From: Clostridiales bacterium
Lineage (GTDB): Bacteria > Bacillota > Clostridia > Oscillospirales > Ruminococcaceae
DNA length: 6,210 nucleotides
Direction: 5' to 3'
NCBI GenBank assembly: GCA_012800685.1
Contig: JAAZIT010000430.1
Span: 1 to 6,210 of the forward strand
Shown here: positions 5,507 through 6,210 of the stretch, piece by piece
Position numbering within the stretch: position 1 is the first letter of the stretch
Layout: every line of letters begins with the position of its first letter
Made by a program: the position numbers and the translations under genes
Notes under the pieces: generated by a model
Told to the model about the DNA's origin: nothing
The model's input: only the letters and a program-made list of their open reading frames with translations
Database searches by the model: none

Positions 5507-6210
5507 ATGATACTAGATAAAATAAACGAAAAAAGAAAAATTCAGCTTGAAAATGAAGTGAGAAGGGTTTCTCGTGCTGATATAAAAGCAATGGCAGGGG
5601 AATATCAATCTAAAAATATTAGCTTTAAGAAAGCACTTCAAGGTGGAAATATAAGCTTTATATGCGAGGTAAAAAAAGCTTCACCCTCAAAGGGGTTAAT
5701 ACGAGAGGATTTTAGACCTGTTGAAATTGCTATTGAGTATGAAAAAGCTGGTGCAAGTGCAATAAGCTGTTTAACAGAGGAGCATTTTTTTCAGGGTAGC
5801 TCAGAATTTTTGAGAGATATTGCAAAAAAAGTTGACATTCCTATACTTAGGAAGGACTTTATATTTGACGAATATCAAATATACGAGGCTAAAACTCTTG
5901 GGGCTAGTGCTGTTTTATTAATTGCTGCAATGCTTTCTAAGGAACAAATCAAAGAGTTTCTTGACATTTCTAAGGGAAATGGGTTTGAATGTTTAGTTGA
6001 GGTGCATAATGAAGACGAGCTTCAGATGGTTCTTGATTGCGACTGTGAAATAATCGGAGTAAACAACAGAAACTTAAAAACCTTTGAGGTTTCACTAGAT
6101 GTTACAAAAAGGCTTGCGAGCCTAATTCCACGAGGAAAGGTTATTGTATCTGAAAGTGGAATTGCAACAAATGAAGATATGAAAAAGGTAAAGATAGCAG
6201 GTGCTGATGC
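5507..6210 (+). CDS. trpC: Indole-3-glycerol-phosphate synthase (3' end beyond the window)
   Basis: The reading frame stays open to the right edge, giving 234 of roughly 260 expected residues. The enzyme is a cytosolic TIM barrel that closes and decarboxylates the ring of CdRP (carboxyphenylamino-deoxyribulose phosphate) to make indole-3-glycerol phosphate. The family's active-site blocks appear in order: EVKKASPSKG (54-63, with Glu54 and Lys56), LTEEHFFQGS (89-98), LRKDFI (114-119, Lys116), EVHNEDEL (165-172), GVNNRNLKTF (184-193) and SESGI (215-219). The ATG at 5507 is three bases after the trpGD stop codon and gives the normal N-terminus MILDKI. It is read as the third gene of the T-box-controlled trp operon. 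Whether it is fused to trpF, as in E. coli, cannot be seen here. Confidence 0.96.
   Translation, partial: MILDKINEKRKIQLENEVRRVSRADIKAMAGEYQSKNISFKKALQGGNISFICEVKKASPSKGLIREDFRPVEIAIEYEKAGASAISCLTEEHFFQGSSEFLRDIAKKVDIPILRKDFIFDEYQIYEAKTLGASAVLLIAAMLSKEQIKEFLDISKGNGFECLVEVHNEDELQMVLDCDCEIIGVNNRNLKTFEVSLDVTKRLASLIPRGKVIVSESGIATNEDMKKVKIAGAD

Overview
The window is AT-rich DNA with compact operons, strong AGGAGG-like ribosome sites, consensus sigma-A promoters and a canonical T-box leader. This points to a low-GC Gram-positive bacterium, most likely a member of the Clostridia; genus and species cannot be read from the sequence. All genes are on the + strand.

Left part (1-1880): a promoter at about 8-36 leads into a structured 5' leader with an intrinsic-terminator-like hairpin (103-150) immediately upstream of the ribosome site of a PnuC-family membrane transporter gene (174-878), normally a nicotinamide riboside importer. 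After a 175-base AT-rich gap comes a nucleoside phosphorylase of the uridine phosphorylase type (1054-1839), closed by a stem-loop terminator at 1850-1879. The two genes could both serve nucleoside or cofactor salvage, but the sequence does not prove that they are co-transcribed.

Right part (1950-6210): the start of a tryptophan biosynthesis operon. A consensus promoter (1969-1997) drives a roughly 300-nt T-box leader whose specifier reads as TGG (Trp), with a UGGC acceptor-binding bulge that suits the G73 discriminator of tRNA-Trp. Then follow trpE (2351-3820), a fused trpG-trpD gene (3866-5503) and trpC (5507 to beyond the right edge). Together they encode chorismate to anthranilate (TrpE plus the TrpG domain), anthranilate to phosphoribosylanthranilate (the TrpD domain) and indole-3-glycerol-phosphate synthesis (TrpC). 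trpF, trpB and trpA are not in view and would be expected downstream.

The right-hand operon is mostly well understood biology. The points most worth a second look are the pnuC leader (an attenuator-like hairpin preceded by a run of in-frame threonine codons and a nine-codon mini-ORF), the altered base-recognition loop in the uridine-phosphorylase-like protein, and the unusual SPGSC motif in the glutaminase domain of the TrpG-TrpD fusion. I saw no mobile element, CRISPR array, tRNA or rRNA, and no clear evidence of a wholly new system.
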